A stretch of 64,000 nucleotides of DNA from JAVBMC01 sp031552845 (GTDB lineage: Bacteria > Verrucomicrobiota > Kiritimatiellia > RFP12 > DVOR01). The stretch spans positions 22,930 to 86,929 of the forward strand of contig JAVBMC010000030.1 in assembly GCA_031552845.1 (NCBI GenBank), read 5' to 3'. Shown piece after piece: positions 7,534-17,480 of this stretch. Each line of letters begins with the position of its first letter. Position 1 is the stretch's first letter. The position numbers and the translations under genes were made by a program. The notes beneath the pieces are model-generated. The model did not search any database. It saw nothing but the letters and a program-made list of their open reading frames with translations, and had not been told where the DNA came from.

Positions 7534-10500
7534 ATGAAAACACTACATCTCTCCCTCCTGGCACTTCTAACAGCCAGCATAATCTCCGCCGGCGACGGCA
7601 CATGGATCGGTACCGCAGCAACGGCTGTTTGGAGCAGTGAAAGTAACTGGCAAGGCGGCCAAATCGCTGATGGAGCAGGTGCAATCGCCTACTTCACCAA
7701 TCCGCTAGCCTCCGCACGCACAGTCACACTTGACGGCGCAGTTGCCAGCCGAACCCTTGGCGAACTTATACTAGAAAACACACTTGCTGGCTCGTGGACT
7801 ATTGCGGTTACTGGCACAGGAAAACTCCTCATGGATAACCAGGGCGAGCCCGCGTTTATTCAATCGTCACAAGCTGTTGAGAAAAGTAATGTGACCATTA
7901 ATCCCGATATTATTGTTCCTGATAACCAAACACTCTTGCTACAAAACAATACACCACGCTCGTTCGAAACAATTCTCACACTCGGCGGAAATATCTCAGG
8001 CGATGGCATCCGCATTGAGAATGCTGGAACAGGGGCTGGCATGGTTACACTAGGAAATGCTACACGTTCTTTTACCGGCGAAATCATCAATAGCAGTCTT
8101 AAATCACGCCTAAATGTAGTGGCAACCACTCCATTTGAAACAGTGCTTGGTGATGTCCGCAACCCTATTTGTTTATTACCAGGGGCAATGCTGGCGCTCA
8201 ACCGTGGTGCTACTGCTGTTTTAAATCCTTTGCGAACGATCACGCTAGAGGGTGGCACCACCAATGGCACAAGTATTTTTGGCAATGATTACAATCATAA
8301 CAAGCACTACGCTGGTGCCGTTGTCGGTAATGGTGGTCTCATGATGCAAGGCGCATACAACCTCCTGAGCGGTAAAAACTCTTTTGAAGGTGGACTCATC
8401 TTCGACAAAGGAACAACACTTTTCTCATCATTTGAGCAACTTGGCTGCGGCAATAGTATCAGTAACAACGGAAATGGCACAACTATCGGCATCTTGGGAA
8501 CGGAAGTACATGATTTTGGCGATAAGTCTGTGACAACAACCACTGGCAACAACGGTGGCTTCGCCGTGTGTATTGCCGATCCAAACAATTATTTTATATG
8601 GGATACGCTCTTTTCAACAACGGGTTACAACTCCTCAGGTGCAGTCATGTTCAATAAAAAAGGAGCTGGCGATCTTATAGTTTCCGGAGTACAAACCAAT
8701 TTTAATGATACAGGGCGTACCATTAACGCTGGAGGGGGAAATCTCATCATTGATTATGCTGCAGGTGGAACACTTCCTGTGAGCCCATCCAATAAAAACC
8801 GTATAGGATTTTCAGGTGGCACGTTAGTACTGAACGGGCGCGATGGCACTAGCAATGTGGTTCAGTCTGTCGGAAATTTTCGTATTGAAGAAGGTGGTGG
8901 ACGATGGATTGTCGATAACCGTGACTCAGTCGGAACGTTTCGCTTCAATATGGGGAACTTCACAAACTCTGCTGCACCCGTCAACGGAAGTGCACTTAAC
9001 ATTATCACAAAGGGTGCCCCGGAAAGCATTATTCTCACAACAACCGAAGGCAATAATACCAGTGGGTTAATTGGTAATGGACGGGTTCTTTGGCAGAGTG
9101 CCGATTGGCTGACCTCAACTGCTTTCGAGCAAGGCGTTAACTTGCTCTGTCCTTTCACACAATACGTACCATGGGCTACCGTTGGACAAGACACAGCCGC
9201 CAATATTGTTCTAGACAACTCTGGAGTGCTTGATGCGTCGGCGGCAATGTACACGTTAAAAATCAATGCATCACAGCCCAATCAAAGCCTGACAATCGCA
9301 GACGGCCAGACCCTGTCGCTTGGAAGCGGTGCCTTGCTCTTCACCGGCGACAATGATTATACGCTTACCGGCGGAAGAATTAAAAGTGAGTTAGGTACAG
9401 CCGATGCTGACTTGATTGTCCATCACTATGGTGCCGGAACGCTAACCATTCAATCAGAGTTAACTACCGGTAATGGAGTGGGGACGTTTACCAAGATAGG
9501 TCCTGGCACAGTGGTGCTTGAGACACCTTTGAATATTGGCGGGCAAACCACGATTGCAGAGGGGACCCTTTCTATTACAACTGAACGTGATCTGAACCAA
9601 GCTAGTGGCACATTGACAGGTTTCACGTCGTCGACTTCCAGCAGTACGGCAACGTGTTCAATGGGTGCGCTACCGGATGGCTTTTTGCAGGGTAGTACAA
9701 TTGTCGGCAGAACCGTGCGCGCTATCAGCGGTATTCCTGGCGGTTACACATTTACTCTCAGCGGAAATGCCACTGCAAATGTCACGGGGGGCAGCACCAC
9801 CTTTACGACATCCCCCGGAATCTACAATAACGGCACATTGCGAGTGAGAGACTCCTTCACAATGGCGCGGACAATGACGCTTGGAGACAATGGTGGAGCG
9901 ATTGATGTGGCTGATGGCAAAACATTCGCTATTACCAAATCCATGACTGGTGGAAATTTAATTCTTAACAATACAGACCCAGAGGGCTCCGGTGTTTTTA
10001 AAGTCACGACCTTTGAAAGTGTCGGCGGGGGACTTTATATCAAACGCGGCACCTATCAATGTGCCGGTGTAAATGCTCTGAATTCCTCTGGAATTAACCC
10101 TATCTTTTTTGGCGACGATATCCCGGCTAAGTTCAGGATTGATGGTGAATACGCTATGGTCTGTGCGGGGCTTTCTGGAAGTAATACGGCAGCTATAGTT
10201 GAGGGAGGCAATGCTAAGGCATCGTCGCTGGCTATTCTCAATGGTTGGGATAATCTATTTGCAGGCACGATTAAGGATGGTGGTGCTGGTGCGTTGTCGA
10301 TCATGAAGGCGGGTGCGGGCACGCTGACGCTGACGGGTGCGAGCACTTATACCGGAACCACTCAGGCAAATGGCGGGGAGTTGAAGGTGGATGGTTCGTT
10401 GGTGAGTGATGTTACCGTTAATGCAGGCTTCTTGAGCGGTAGCGGTACTGTTGGTGCGGTTACCGTGGAAGAAGGCGGCACAATTGCAACAACCGGACTG

Positions 10501-10782
10501 ACGGCATCTGCTATCACAATCAAAGACGGCGGTGGCGTACGTGTGACGGGCACAGCCAATACCATCACGGGGAATGTGACGCTGGGTGAGACGATTGTGA
10601 TTGAAAATATCGCTGACTTGGGTGCCGGGCGTTATACATTGTTCAGCTACACGGGAGACTTTATAAGCTCTGGTGCCATGGTATTGAACCCGCAGGGCGA
10701 TTTGACCTATAAGATCCGCAATCGCAACAACACGGTTGCTTTGACGGTTTCACCACCTCCGTCGATTATCAATTTATTCTAA
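7534..10782 (+). CDS. Giant secreted autotransporter-associated beta-strand-repeat protein
   Basis: 1082 residues from the ATG at 7534, which follows TAAGGT; an upstream extension in frame only reads through the GH16 gene. Signal peptide 1-19 (IISAG), then TWIGTAATAVW...NW, matching the start of the protein at 3633. Near residues ~920-990 a classic autotransporter-associated beta-strand repeat appears (GAGTLTLTGASTYTGTT). There is no beta-barrel domain. It ends VSPPPSIINLF, close to the tail VSPPPETILRLF of the protein at 48853. Base composition changes within the gene: C-rich near the 5' end, strongly G-rich at the 3' end. Confidence 0.82.
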   Translation: MKTLHLSLLALLTASIISAGDGTWIGTAATAVWSSESNWQGGQIADGAGAIAYFTNPLASARTVTLDGAVASRTLGELILENTLAGSWTIAVTGTGKLLMDNQGEPAFIQSSQAVEKSNVTINPDIIVPDNQTLLLQNNTPRSFETILTLGGNISGDGIRIENAGTGAGMVTLGNATRSFTGEIINSSLKSRLNVVATTPFETVLGDVRNPICLLPGAMLALNRGATAVLNPLRTITLEGGTTNGTSIFGNDYNHNKHYAGAVVGNGGLMMQGAYNLLSGKNSFEGGLIFDKGTTLFSSFEQLGCGNSISNNGNGTTIGILGTEVHDFGDKSVTTTTGNNGGFAVCIADPNNYFIWDTLFSTTGYNSSGAVMFNKKGAGDLIVSGVQTNFNDTGRTINAGGGNLIIDYAAGGTLPVSPSNKNRIGFSGGTLVLNGRDGTSNVVQSVGNFRIEEGGGRWIVDNRDSVGTFRFNMGNFTNSAAPVNGSALNIITKGAPESIILTTTEGNNTSGLIGNGRVLWQSADWLTSTAFEQGVNLLCPFTQYVPWATVGQDTAANIVLDNSGVLDASAAMYTLKINASQPNQSLTIADGQTLSLGSGALLFTGDNDYTLTGGRIKSELGTADADLIVHHYGAGTLTIQSELTTGNGVGTFTKIGPGTVVLETPLNIGGQTTIAEGTLSITTERDLNQASGTLTGFTSSTSSSTATCSMGALPDGFLQGSTIVGRTVRAISGIPGGYTFTLSGNATANVTGGSTTFTTSPGIYNNGTLRVRDSFTMARTMTLGDNGGAIDVADGKTFAITKSMTGGNLILNNTDPEGSGVFKVTTFESVGGGLYIKRGTYQCAGVNALNSSGINPIFFGDDIPAKFRIDGEYAMVCAGLSGSNTAAIVEGGNAKASSLAILNGWDNLFAGTIKDGGAGALSIMKAGAGTLTLTGASTYTGTTQANGGELKVDGSLVSDVTVNAGFLSGSGTVGAVTVEEGGTIATTGLTASAITIKDGGGVRVTGTANTITGNVTLGETIVIENIADLGAGRYTLFSYTGDFISSGAMVLNPQGDLTYKIRNRNNTVALTVSPPPSIINLF

Positions 10783-10819
10783 CACAGTCTATCAAATTAA
10801 GGTTATTAGTAGGAATCGC

Positions 10820-12997
10820 ATGAAGAGAATGTTATCTGTGGCGGGAGTTCTGATTGCTGCGGCGGGGATACAGGCCGCGGGGTTGGATGAGGTGAATACG
10901 AAGATTGGGACGATCAGCCATATGCTAGTGCCGGTGTTTCCAATCGTCCAACGCCCGAACTCGATGATGCGGATGATTCCCGCCAATGAGTCGGCTAAGT
11001 CGGATACTGCCGATGGGTTTGGCTTGGTTGTCCCGGCGCACCGTCATGGATTCGCATTCAAGATGTCGCCGCTGGGTGCGGAGGACTCGAACGGCGTGTT
11101 TCATTACGATCATTCGTGCGCCCTGCCCTACCGTTATTCGGTGTTTGTGGAGGAGGCTGAGGCGATGGTGGAGTTTGCCCCCGGCGAACGGGCTGCGGTG
11201 TTCAGCATTATATTTGAAGGTAATGCGCCTCGGCGGATTCTGCTGGAGCCTCGGCGCAAAGGCGGCAAACTGACGTATGATGCGAAGAGCGGCGCGATCA
11301 GCGGGTTTGAGAACTACCGCTTCGACACAAAGGCGTATCTCTTCATGGAAAGCGACGTCAAGGCAGTGTCGGCCAAGGTGACAGATGATGCAGAGAAGCC
11401 GGGGGTGATTCTGGAGTTCCCTGCCAACACCAAGCAGGTGAAGCTGCGATATGCGATCTCCTACATCGACATCGAACAGGCTACCCAGAATCTGCGCCGT
11501 GAGTTGAAGGATTATGACCTCGACCGTCTGGCGCGCGAGACGAAGGTGCTCTGGGATAAGACCCTCGGACAGGTGAAGGTTGAGGGCGGTACGGCAGACG
11601 AACGCGCAGTGTTCTATTCGTCATTGTACAGGTGCCACGAGCGGATGATTAATTTCTCCGAGGATGGGCGTTATCACGGCGGCTATGACAAGAAGACGTA
11701 CAATGATGATGGCGTGCCCTTCTGGACCGATGATTGGATTTGGGATACGTTCCACGCATTCCATCCGCTGATGTGCATCCTGCACCCCAAACAACAGGGC
11801 GAAAAACTGACCTCCTACATCCGCATGGCGGAACAGAATGGCGGGGTATATCCCACCTTCCCTGAAATCTTTGGCGATGCGCACTGCATGAACGGCCAGC
11901 ATGCATTCTCTATTTTCTTGGATGCTCACCGCAAAGGCATTACGGGGTTCGACTTCGAAAAGGCAACGGACTACATGGTCAGTTCCGCCAAGAAGGGAAG
12001 CTTTCTGCCGTGGTACCGCGGCGGTGCAACCGATTTGGACAAGTTCTTCTTTGAGCATGGCTACTACCCTGGTTTGCATCCCGGTGAGAAGGAAACTGTC
12101 GTGCCGGAGCTTGCCCGTGCTGAGAAGCGCCAATGCGTGGCGGTGACGCTCGCGGCAGCGTATGATGTTTGGTGCATCGCGGAGTCGGCCAAGGAATTGG
12201 GCCGCAAGGAGGATGAGGCATTCTTCCGCAAGCACTCCTTCAACTACCGCAACTTGTGGAAATCCGACACCGGCTTCTTCCATCCAAAAGATTCAGAGGG
12301 AAAATGGATTGAACCTTTCGACTACAAGTATTCCGGCGGCCAGGGCGCACGCGACTATTATGATGAGAATAATGGCTGGATCTACAACTGGGAGGTCTAC
12401 CATAACATCCCTGACCTCGTCAATCTCTTTGGCGGAGCGGACAAGATGGCCGCGAAGCTCGACCGGATGTATAGTGAGCCGATGGAACGCGCGCCGTGGG
12501 AGTTTTACGGGGTCCTGCCGGACTCGACAGGACTGATCGGCATGTACAGCATGGCCAATGAACCGTGCTTGCACATTCCTTACCTCTACAACTACGTCGG
12601 GCAGCCGTGGAAGACGCAGAAGCGCGTGCGCACCCTGCTGGACTTGTGGTGGCGTAATGACTACATGGGACTCTGCGGTGATGAAGACGGCGGCGGACTT
12701 TCGGCATTCGCTATCTTCTCGATGATGGGCTTCTATCCTGTCACGCCCGGCCTGCCGACTTATACACTAACCAGCCCGGTGTTCAAAAAGACCTCTATTG
12801 CATTGGAGAACGGCAAGACCTTTACTATCCTTGCACCGAAGGCCAGCCCGGCGAACAAGTACATCCAATCCGTCAAGATCAACGGAAAGGATTGGAACTC
12901 CACAGAGTTTTCTCACGACGTGATCACGAACGGCGGCACGATTGAAGTCGATCTTGGTCCGCGCCCGAACAAAGCATGGGGCGTTGGGACGAAGTGA
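10820..12997 (+). CDS. Secreted glycoside hydrolase family 92 (exo-alpha-mannosidase type)
   Basis: 725 residues. Signal peptide 1-19 (GIQAAG). The GH92 fold is clear: an N-terminal beta-sandwich (~25-250) and a C-terminal alpha/alpha barrel with FWTDDWIWDTFHAFHP, NGGVYPTFPEIFGD, HIPYLYNYVGQPWKTQ and a late Gly-rich active-site strand (GDEDGGGLSAF...GFYP). Family members are calcium-dependent inverting alpha-mannosidases. The usual GN(D/E)DCGQMS motif is changed to GDEDGGGLS, so substrate choice may differ. It is 37 nt downstream of the surface protein and 43 nt upstream of the next hydrolase, so co-transcription is likely. Confidence 0.88.
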   Translation: MKRMLSVAGVLIAAAGIQAAGLDEVNTKIGTISHMLVPVFPIVQRPNSMMRMIPANESAKSDTADGFGLVVPAHRHGFAFKMSPLGAEDSNGVFHYDHSCALPYRYSVFVEEAEAMVEFAPGERAAVFSIIFEGNAPRRILLEPRRKGGKLTYDAKSGAISGFENYRFDTKAYLFMESDVKAVSAKVTDDAEKPGVILEFPANTKQVKLRYAISYIDIEQATQNLRRELKDYDLDRLARETKVLWDKTLGQVKVEGGTADERAVFYSSLYRCHERMINFSEDGRYHGGYDKKTYNDDGVPFWTDDWIWDTFHAFHPLMCILHPKQQGEKLTSYIRMAEQNGGVYPTFPEIFGDAHCMNGQHAFSIFLDAHRKGITGFDFEKATDYMVSSAKKGSFLPWYRGGATDLDKFFFEHGYYPGLHPGEKETVVPELARAEKRQCVAVTLAAAYDVWCIAESAKELGRKEDEAFFRKHSFNYRNLWKSDTGFFHPKDSEGKWIEPFDYKYSGGQGARDYYDENNGWIYNWEVYHNIPDLVNLFGGADKMAAKLDRMYSEPMERAPWEFYGVLPDSTGLIGMYSMANEPCLHIPYLYNYVGQPWKTQKRVRTLLDLWWRNDYMGLCGDEDGGGLSAFAIFSMMGFYPVTPGLPTYTLTSPVFKKTSIALENGKTFTILAPKASPANKYIQSVKINGKDWNSTEFSHDVITNGGTIEVDLGPRPNKAWGVGTK

Positions 12998-13040
12998 CAA
13001 GTAAGAAGTAATAGGTAATAAGTCAAAAGGGATTGGACAA

Positions 13041-16000
13041 ATGAAGAGGATCGTATTAGCAGTGGGATTGCTGATGGGCGTGCTTGCTTATGGTGCGCCG
13101 ACGAGTGTTGCGGTGATTGACGCGAAAGAGCCGAAGAAGGGTTGGAGTTACGACAATGGGCGCGAATTCGGCGGCGGTGCGCAAGGTTCGTTGACGTTTG
13201 AGGCCGATGGCGGCAAGGATAAGGATGCCGCGTTGGTGCTGGATGGTGACTTTTCGGATAAGGGACTCTATGTGCAGACGGGCAAGAAGCTCTCGCCGCC
13301 TGCACCAATGGATACCTTGAGTTTCTGGCTGCGTTATCCGGGGCAGAGCAAGCTGACAGTCCGTTTGATTGATTCCAACGGCACCTGCCACCAAGTCAAC
13401 CTGCGCCTGCGTGAGACAGACGACTGGCAGCGCATTGTCTTTCCTGCCCGCGACTTCTTCGAAAAGATGAGCGAGAGCAAAGCCGCGCCGATGGTGGATA
13501 AGTATGAACACTGGGGTAAGAATGACAAGGAGGGTTGGAAAGGTGCTCTCCGTGAAGTCTACTTCCTAAACAGCAAACACAGCGGAAAGGACGGCAAGAA
13601 GACGTTGGAACTCTCCGGCATCACCGTAATTGGCGACGACACCCCGCCTGCGCAAGAATCTGAGACGCTCACCACTGTGGCATTGGACGACGTGCTGCAG
13701 ATTGGCGAAGTGGATTGGCGTTATGATAACGGACAGGAATTCAAAGGCGGTGCCAAGGGCGAGCTCTCCCTGCTTAAGGACGCCCCCTCCCCCGGCAAGA
13801 ACAGCCTGCGCCTGATGGGTGACTTCGTGAAAGACGGCGGCATTTACGTGCAAGCGATGAAGGACATCAAAGGCATTGGTGCCGTGAAGTCGATCTCGAT
13901 GAAGGTGCGTGCAGAGAACTGCAAGGGGGTGACCTTGCGAATTGTAGATGGCAGCGGCCAATGTTTCCAGACGAAGGGCTTCCCCATCAACTCCGACGGC
14001 AAGTGGAATGACGTCACCGTTGCAACTGATTTCTTCAATGGTAAAGAACACTGGGGCGGCGTCAACGATGGCAAGGTGCAGCAGCCCATCAAGCTGTTCG
14101 CCATCATCCTCACCTCCAATGGCGAGTCCGGCAAACGCGTGCTGGACTTAACCGACATCAGTGCGCAAGTTGCGACAAAGGTTAAAGTCAGCGGCGTGCC
14201 TGTACTAAAGGAGGCGTTTGAATCTCCCCTCAAGGGATGGGAGATTGTGGGTGATGTTAAAGCTGTTGCTGGCAAGGCATTCAGCGGCAAAGGTTTCCTG
14301 CAGCTCAACCGTACAGAGGCGGGCGTCAATAAGCCGATCTCTGCTGTGAGTCCGACGTTCAATCCGCAGGATGCGCAGTGGGAAGTCAAGGGTGCGGCAA
14401 GCTCCGCCATCTACTCACCCGACACATCTTATCAGGGCACAGTCATTCTTGAGTTCCTCACCGGAAGCGGGCAATCCGCCGGTAATGAAACAATTGCCGA
14501 GTTCAACGGCACCAAGGCATGGACGCCCTTCAAGAAGGTTGTAAAGACGCCCGCCAACGCCGCCAAGGCACGTCTGCGCGTGACGATGTTGAAGACCTAT
14601 GGGACGTTCAACGTGGATGACTTGCAGATCACGCAGGTGCAGAGTTCCGGCGCGGATGAGTCAGTCATCGACCGTATCATGATTGCACCGGATGTGCTCA
14701 GCGGAATCTTCCTGCCCGAAGAAGCGATGGGCTATAAGGTCTCCGTCTGGTCGCGTAAGCCGGTTAAGGATGAGGACATCAGCGTGAAGGTGATGGCATC
14801 TGATTTCTGGGGCGCGGAGGTATTCAAAGGACTCTCCGTCCCGCTCAAACGCGCAGCTTATAAGGATGGTGCATTCCAATACGAAGGCCGTCTGGAATTA
14901 CCGAAGGAGAAGTTCCTCGTGGGTCCCTTCTACCGCGTCAATGCCGACGTCACGCTCAAGGGCGAAAAGCCCCAGCGTTACTCCATCGGTGCGGCGCGCC
15001 TGCCGGAAGCCCCCACCAAGAAGCTCCCTGCGGAGTCGGTGCCGATCACGATGCGCAACTGGGATAACCGCATCAAGGATTACTTCTTCCTCAACGACCG
15101 CATCGGCATCCGCCTGCCGGGCATCTGGGGCGGCTGGGATAAGAAAGCCCCCTACAAAGCACATGCACCCAGTCTTGAGTTTGTCGAGCAGTTAGGCGGC
15201 AAGTATTTCACGGGCACGCCGGCGGCACAAGTCGAGCGAGGAGATGAGTCGTGGTCTGACCCCGAGATGCTCAAGCAAGGCGCGCAAAACTTTGTCAAGA
15301 CGTATGGTGAACGTTCGATGGGTTACATCTGCCTCGGCAACGAACCTCACGGCGGACCCGAACAGGTGAAGAAGAACGTCGCCGCCTACAAGGCCATCTA
15401 CGAAGCCATCAAAGCCGTCCGCCCTGATGCCCGCGTGGTGGCAACGTCGGTCGAGCCGAACGAAGAGTACTTCCGCCAAGGCTACTACAAGTACTGCGAC
15501 TACTACGACTTCCACACGTACGAATCCTATACCGGCATCCGCAAAACCGTCGCACAGTACAAAGCGCTGATGAAGAAGTACAACGCCGTCAAGCCGCTCT
15601 TCAGCACGGAACTCGGTCTCAACTGCCAAGGCCTCTCGCGTCTGGTCATTGCACAGGAGATCATCAAAAAGTTCGCCGTGTTCTTTGCGGAAGGCTGCGA
15701 GATGGCCTCGTGGTTCACCATCATGTACCCCGACCCCAAGGGGACGATGGGCAACACATCCGGCTCGGCCTTCCAGATCTACGACTGCCGTTATAACAAG
15801 TTCAATCCTAAGCTCGACGCCGTTACGCTTTACCAAGCGGTCAACTGCTTTGCGGATAAGAAGTTTATCAGCGAACAAGCCTTCCCTGACGGCACGCAGG
15901 TATTCCTCTTCGCGAACGCACGCGGCGAGGCTATGCAGATTGTGTGGAACGACAAAGCACGCGTAGACATCGGACTCGAGCTTCCCGGCGTTAAAGGCGT

Positions 16001-17387
16001 CGCGACGCTCGTGCAGCTTGATGGCCGCACCGACACGCTCACGCCTGTCAGCGGAACAGTCGGCGTGACGGCGTGCATCGATCCGCTCATGATCTGCTAC
16101 ACGACCTCGAAGGCTGTGCAAGCCCCTGCCGTCAAACCGGCGCCGCTGGCGCTTGCGTCGGACGTTATGCCGAGCATCAAGGGCACCGCGCAAGCGATCG
16201 CCTTCAAGGGTGCCGGATTGCGTGCTGCCAATGTGCGCGTGATTGCACCGGAGTTCTGGGGCGTGAATGTGAAGGATGGCAAAGACGGACAAGTGATATG
16301 CGACATTACCGCGCCCACGGAAACAGAAGCCCAACTTGGCCGTCTGCAAATCCAACGTGTGAATGATAAGGACATCCAAGCCAACCTGCTTGTCGAAGTA
16401 CCACTTATCAGCAGCTTCACGGCAAAGATTCAGCCCTTTGCAACCGGCAGCGCGTGTGGTGCAGAGATCACGTTGAGCAATCATGACAAAGCGCCTGCAA
16501 CTCTGCGTTGGAAGGCGGAGTTGGTTGAGCAGTACACCATGTCCGGCTGCACCTATCAGTTCGCCAAGCCTGAAACTGCGACCGCCAACTTCACCGAGAC
16601 CGCCGAGGGCAGCGTCAAGCTTGAGGCCGGCGCGAAAAGCACAATCCGCCTGCCGTTGGCGAACTTCGACCCGCAAGGCATCTACCGCATCGCGGTGACT
16701 GTGGCGGACGATCTCGAACGCGAGGTCAAAGTCACGCGCCTGCTAAGCGGGTTTGCTGCTGCACCGTATGGCACGCCGAAGCTCGACGGCGACATCAGCA
16801 GCGATGAAGTATGGAAGAAGGCACCTGTAATGAAGGCCGACAGCGAGCGGCAGATTTACATGTTCAAGAAGGACGAGCACCCGTGGGGAGGCAAAGAGGA
16901 ACTCTCCGCTGAAATCCGTTATGCATGGGATGATGAGTTCTTCTACATCGCGGCGGATGTGAAGGACGACGTCTTCAGCAATCCGGAGTCCGATACAAAC
17001 CTCTGGAAGCAGGACGGTTTGCAACTGCTCATCGATCCAAACCGCGGCGGCGGCGAGAAGATGGGGTATTACGACTGCAGTCTCGGCGTTGGGCAGAAAG
17101 GTCCGCAGGCGGCCTATCACTCCACCGCCTATCCCGAAGTGCTGACCGGACTCGTACCGGAAATCAAGATCGCCATGAAGCGCGGCACCAAAGGTAATGC
17201 GACTTATGAGATCGCCATTCCGTGGAGCAAGATCCGTCCCTTCAAACCGATTCCCGGTGCCAATCTCGGCATGGGGCTCATCATCAACGACCTTGACGAA
17301 GGCCTCGAACGCAAGTTTATCGGTTGGTTCAGCGGCTGCCATTTGAAGGAAACCGACATGGTCGGCGACATCATCTTGGTGAAGTAA
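13041..17387 (+). CDS. Giant secreted GH-A clan glycosidase with duplicated binding domains and CBM9-like C-terminus
   Basis: 1448 residues. Signal peptide 1-19. Two homologous binding modules follow at ~25-195 and ~207-385 (YDNGREFGGGAQG versus YDNGQEFKGGAKG), then a third sandwich module at ~390-545. A (beta/alpha)8 domain of clan GH-A spans ~665-990 with likely acid/base E768 in GNEP and nucleophile E857 in STELG. The C-terminus (~1245-1448) is CBM9-like (PKLDGDISSDEVW, FFYIAADVKDD, WKQDGLQLLIDP). The GH family number cannot be fixed by eye; GH39-like is possible. A strong terminator follows at 17405, closing the locus. Confidence 0.82.
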   Translation: MKRIVLAVGLLMGVLAYGAPTSVAVIDAKEPKKGWSYDNGREFGGGAQGSLTFEADGGKDKDAALVLDGDFSDKGLYVQTGKKLSPPAPMDTLSFWLRYPGQSKLTVRLIDSNGTCHQVNLRLRETDDWQRIVFPARDFFEKMSESKAAPMVDKYEHWGKNDKEGWKGALREVYFLNSKHSGKDGKKTLELSGITVIGDDTPPAQESETLTTVALDDVLQIGEVDWRYDNGQEFKGGAKGELSLLKDAPSPGKNSLRLMGDFVKDGGIYVQAMKDIKGIGAVKSISMKVRAENCKGVTLRIVDGSGQCFQTKGFPINSDGKWNDVTVATDFFNGKEHWGGVNDGKVQQPIKLFAIILTSNGESGKRVLDLTDISAQVATKVKVSGVPVLKEAFESPLKGWEIVGDVKAVAGKAFSGKGFLQLNRTEAGVNKPISAVSPTFNPQDAQWEVKGAASSAIYSPDTSYQGTVILEFLTGSGQSAGNETIAEFNGTKAWTPFKKVVKTPANAAKARLRVTMLKTYGTFNVDDLQITQVQSSGADESVIDRIMIAPDVLSGIFLPEEAMGYKVSVWSRKPVKDEDISVKVMASDFWGAEVFKGLSVPLKRAAYKDGAFQYEGRLELPKEKFLVGPFYRVNADVTLKGEKPQRYSIGAARLPEAPTKKLPAESVPITMRNWDNRIKDYFFLNDRIGIRLPGIWGGWDKKAPYKAHAPSLEFVEQLGGKYFTGTPAAQVERGDESWSDPEMLKQGAQNFVKTYGERSMGYICLGNEPHGGPEQVKKNVAAYKAIYEAIKAVRPDARVVATSVEPNEEYFRQGYYKYCDYYDFHTYESYTGIRKTVAQYKALMKKYNAVKPLFSTELGLNCQGLSRLVIAQEIIKKFAVFFAEGCEMASWFTIMYPDPKGTMGNTSGSAFQIYDCRYNKFNPKLDAVTLYQAVNCFADKKFISEQAFPDGTQVFLFANARGEAMQIVWNDKARVDIGLELPGVKGVATLVQLDGRTDTLTPVSGTVGVTACIDPLMICYTTSKAVQAPAVKPAPLALASDVMPSIKGTAQAIAFKGAGLRAANVRVIAPEFWGVNVKDGKDGQVICDITAPTETEAQLGRLQIQRVNDKDIQANLLVEVPLISSFTAKIQPFATGSACGAEITLSNHDKAPATLRWKAELVEQYTMSGCTYQFAKPETATANFTETAEGSVKLEAGAKSTIRLPLANFDPQGIYRIAVTVADDLEREVKVTRLLSGFAAAPYGTPKLDGDISSDEVWKKAPVMKADSERQIYMFKKDEHPWGGKEELSAEIRYAWDDEFFYIAADVKDDVFSNPESDTNLWKQDGLQLLIDPNRGGGEKMGYYDCSLGVGQKGPQAAYHSTAYPEVLTGLVPEIKIAMKRGTKGNATYEIAIPWSKIRPFKPIPGANLGMGLIINDLDEGLERKFIGWFSGCHLKETDMVGDIILVK

Positions 17388-17404
17388 ACGCCCTGCCCTT
17401 TAAC

Positions 17405-17445
17405 GCCCCGCGCCCTCCTTTTTCGGAGACGCGGGGCCTCTTTTT
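17405..17445 (+). terminator. Rho-independent terminator closing the polysaccharide locus
   Basis: GCCCCGCG (17405-17412) pairs with CGCGGGGC (17430-17437), with an inner TCC/GGA, followed by a T tract to 17445. It lies 18 nt after the stop codon of the giant hydrolase. Confidence 0.85.
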
Positions 17446-17480
17446 CGTGGCTTTAAAAAGGGTAAAACAATGTCCCTCCC

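Noticed and set aside
15192..16676. 494-codon open frame antisense to the giant glycosidase
   Set aside because: It lies entirely opposite a gene with a signal peptide and clear domains, and its translation has no family features. It reflects the codon bias of the real gene.
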